Source: Caryophanales bacterium UBA4855 (GTDB lineage: Bacteria; Bacillota_I; Bacilli_A; RFN20; CAG-826). From it: a DNA stretch of 53,031 bases. Shown here piece after piece: positions 52,409-53,031 of this stretch. Every line of letters starts with the position of its first letter. Position 1 is the first letter of the stretch. The notes under the pieces are model-generated. The model searched no databases, was not told the origin of the DNA, and was given only the letters and a program-made list of their open reading frames with translations. The DNA lies in the NCBI GenBank assembly GCA_002399785.1, contig DHEH01000008.1, positions 1-53,031 on the forward strand. The letters run 5' to 3'. A program made the translations under genes and the position numbers.

Positions 52409-53031
52409 ATGAAAAAAATTAAAGAATTTAAATGGATGAATGAAGTTATTTTTGCTTTGTTTTTTTGCTTAATGTTTATTGTATTGGCGTTTCCGTTATT
52501 AGAAGTAACCTACACAATTGAAAAGACGACGACTTCTTTAGGGAATATAAGTTTTTTTGATGTGTTGTGTGGAAATAGTGTTGATTTGCAGGGGATATTG
52601 ATTAATTTATCAAATAGTAGGTGGTTATTACCGCTGATTATAATTATGTATTTTCTTTGTGGTTTATCGATGTTTTTAGGAACTTTATATAAGAATCGTG
52701 AAAAAAATAAATACGCAAATGTTGTGTATGGGATTTCACTTGGCTTCTTATATTTAAGCTTATTTTTATTATTATTTGCCTCTTTTATTATTCCTATTGT
52801 AGATGGTTTTTATGGAAGTATAAATGCCTCAACATCTATTGATTATGCATCTGGAAACGGAAACAACACAGTAGCAATTATTGCAATTATTTTTACATTA
52901 ATTATGTCTTTAATGGTTTTTGGAAAAATATTTGAATCAAATAAATTTACAGTAATAGAGATTACTGAAATAGCCGTTTTATCTGCCTTGGCTGTTGTTC
53001 TTGATAAATTTGCTAGAATTCCAATTCAAGC
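52409..53031 (+). CDS. thiT: ThiT-like thiamine ECF S-component with long N-terminal extension (partial)
   Basis: The last visible residues, EITEIAVLSALAVVLDKFARIPIQ (split here for clarity), start the ThiT/HmpT-type S-component. About 185 residues precede it, with four extra hydrophobic spans (FALFFCLMFIVLAFPLL, LLPLIIIMYFLCGLSMFL, YLSLFLLLFASFIIPIV, NTVAIIAIIFTLIMSLMVF). Ordinary ThiT proteins start directly at this motif. The extended start at 52409 has AGGAG six bases upstream. The gene leaves the window before its transport core, so the annotation rests on this motif and the TPP riboswitch. Confidence 0.78.
   Translation, partial: MKKIKEFKWMNEVIFALFFCLMFIVLAFPLLEVTYTIEKTTTSLGNISFFDVLCGNSVDLQGILINLSNSRWLLPLIIIMYFLCGLSMFLGTLYKNREKNKYANVVYGISLGFLYLSLFLLLFASFIIPIVDGFYGSINASTSIDYASGNGNNTVAIIAIIFTLIMSLMVFGKIFESNKFTVIEITEIAVLSALAVVLDKFARIPIQ

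Noticed and set aside
1..53031. CRISPR array, rRNA genes or insertion sequences.
   Set aside because: No regularly spaced repeats, rRNA-like sequence or transposase genes were found.

Overview
The window is AT-rich DNA from a low-GC Gram-positive bacterium, most likely an uncultured gut member of the Bacilli (Erysipelotrichales/RF39/RFN20-like). Reasons: a CIRCE operator at htpG, ECF-type vitamin S-components (QueT, ThiT), riboswitch-controlled import genes, lipoproteins with Firmicutes lipoboxes, a class III (anaerobic) ribonucleotide reductase, and strong Shine-Dalgarno sites on many genes. TGA is used as a stop (NrdG, DUF2974, SprT-like gene, the 48.1 kb gene), so the Mollicutes code does not apply. 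The taxonomic placement is inference; no rRNA is present.

0-7 kb (minus strand): a queuosine-salvage operon queT-tgt-queA-queH behind a probable preQ1-I riboswitch, then prs, a secreted M6-type metalloprotease and an alpha/beta hydrolase. 7-17 kb: AlkD-type DNA repair protein, tRNA-Gln(CUG), galE with a DUF1836 gene, two GT4 glycosyltransferases (one probably a glycolipid synthase), hpt, galK-galM, and htpG under CIRCE. 17-24 kb: anaerobic nucleotide reduction. nrdD carries a C-terminal redoxin domain and is followed by an unusual thioredoxin-reductase-like flavoprotein and a 55-aa ORF; nrdG and an MFS transporter converge on them. 23.6-27.6 kb: a GNAT gene broken by an in-frame TGA, a DUF2974 lipase-fold protein, a DUF5662 protein and a FucI-fold protein encoded in two overlapping ORFs. 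27.7-33.6 kb: a guanine-type purine riboswitch and a BMP-family nucleoside ABC importer; one permease has an extra ~300-residue C-terminal region with two repeats. 33.7-38.3 kb: ADP-ribosylglycohydrolase, ROK glucokinase, guanylate-kinase-like protein, iron alcohol dehydrogenase with palindromes over its promoter, and a macro-domain gene missing its 5' part.

38.3-48.7 kb: an accessory block of mostly unrecognised plus-strand genes: zinc-ribbon protein, Sel1-like protein, WYL regulator, PD-(D/E)XK nuclease, SprT-like peptidase, NERD protein, XRE-membrane protein, large MBG/beta-propeller lipoprotein. It begins where the macro-domain gene is truncated. Two related, apparently structured intergenic elements (42.77 and 47.79 kb) lie in it. 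48.8-53.0 kb: SemiSWEET, GNAT, HD-domain protein, FNT channel, CvpA, and a TPP riboswitch driving a thiT-like gene that runs off the end.

A recurring feature is promoters whose -10 hexamer ends exactly six bases before an ATG that has no Shine-Dalgarno (at least seven genes), which implies leaderless mRNAs. The strongest candidates for new biology are the paired RNA-like elements, the 38.4-42.8 kb gene set, the NrdD-redoxin plus atypical reductase module, and the repeat-bearing nucleoside permease.
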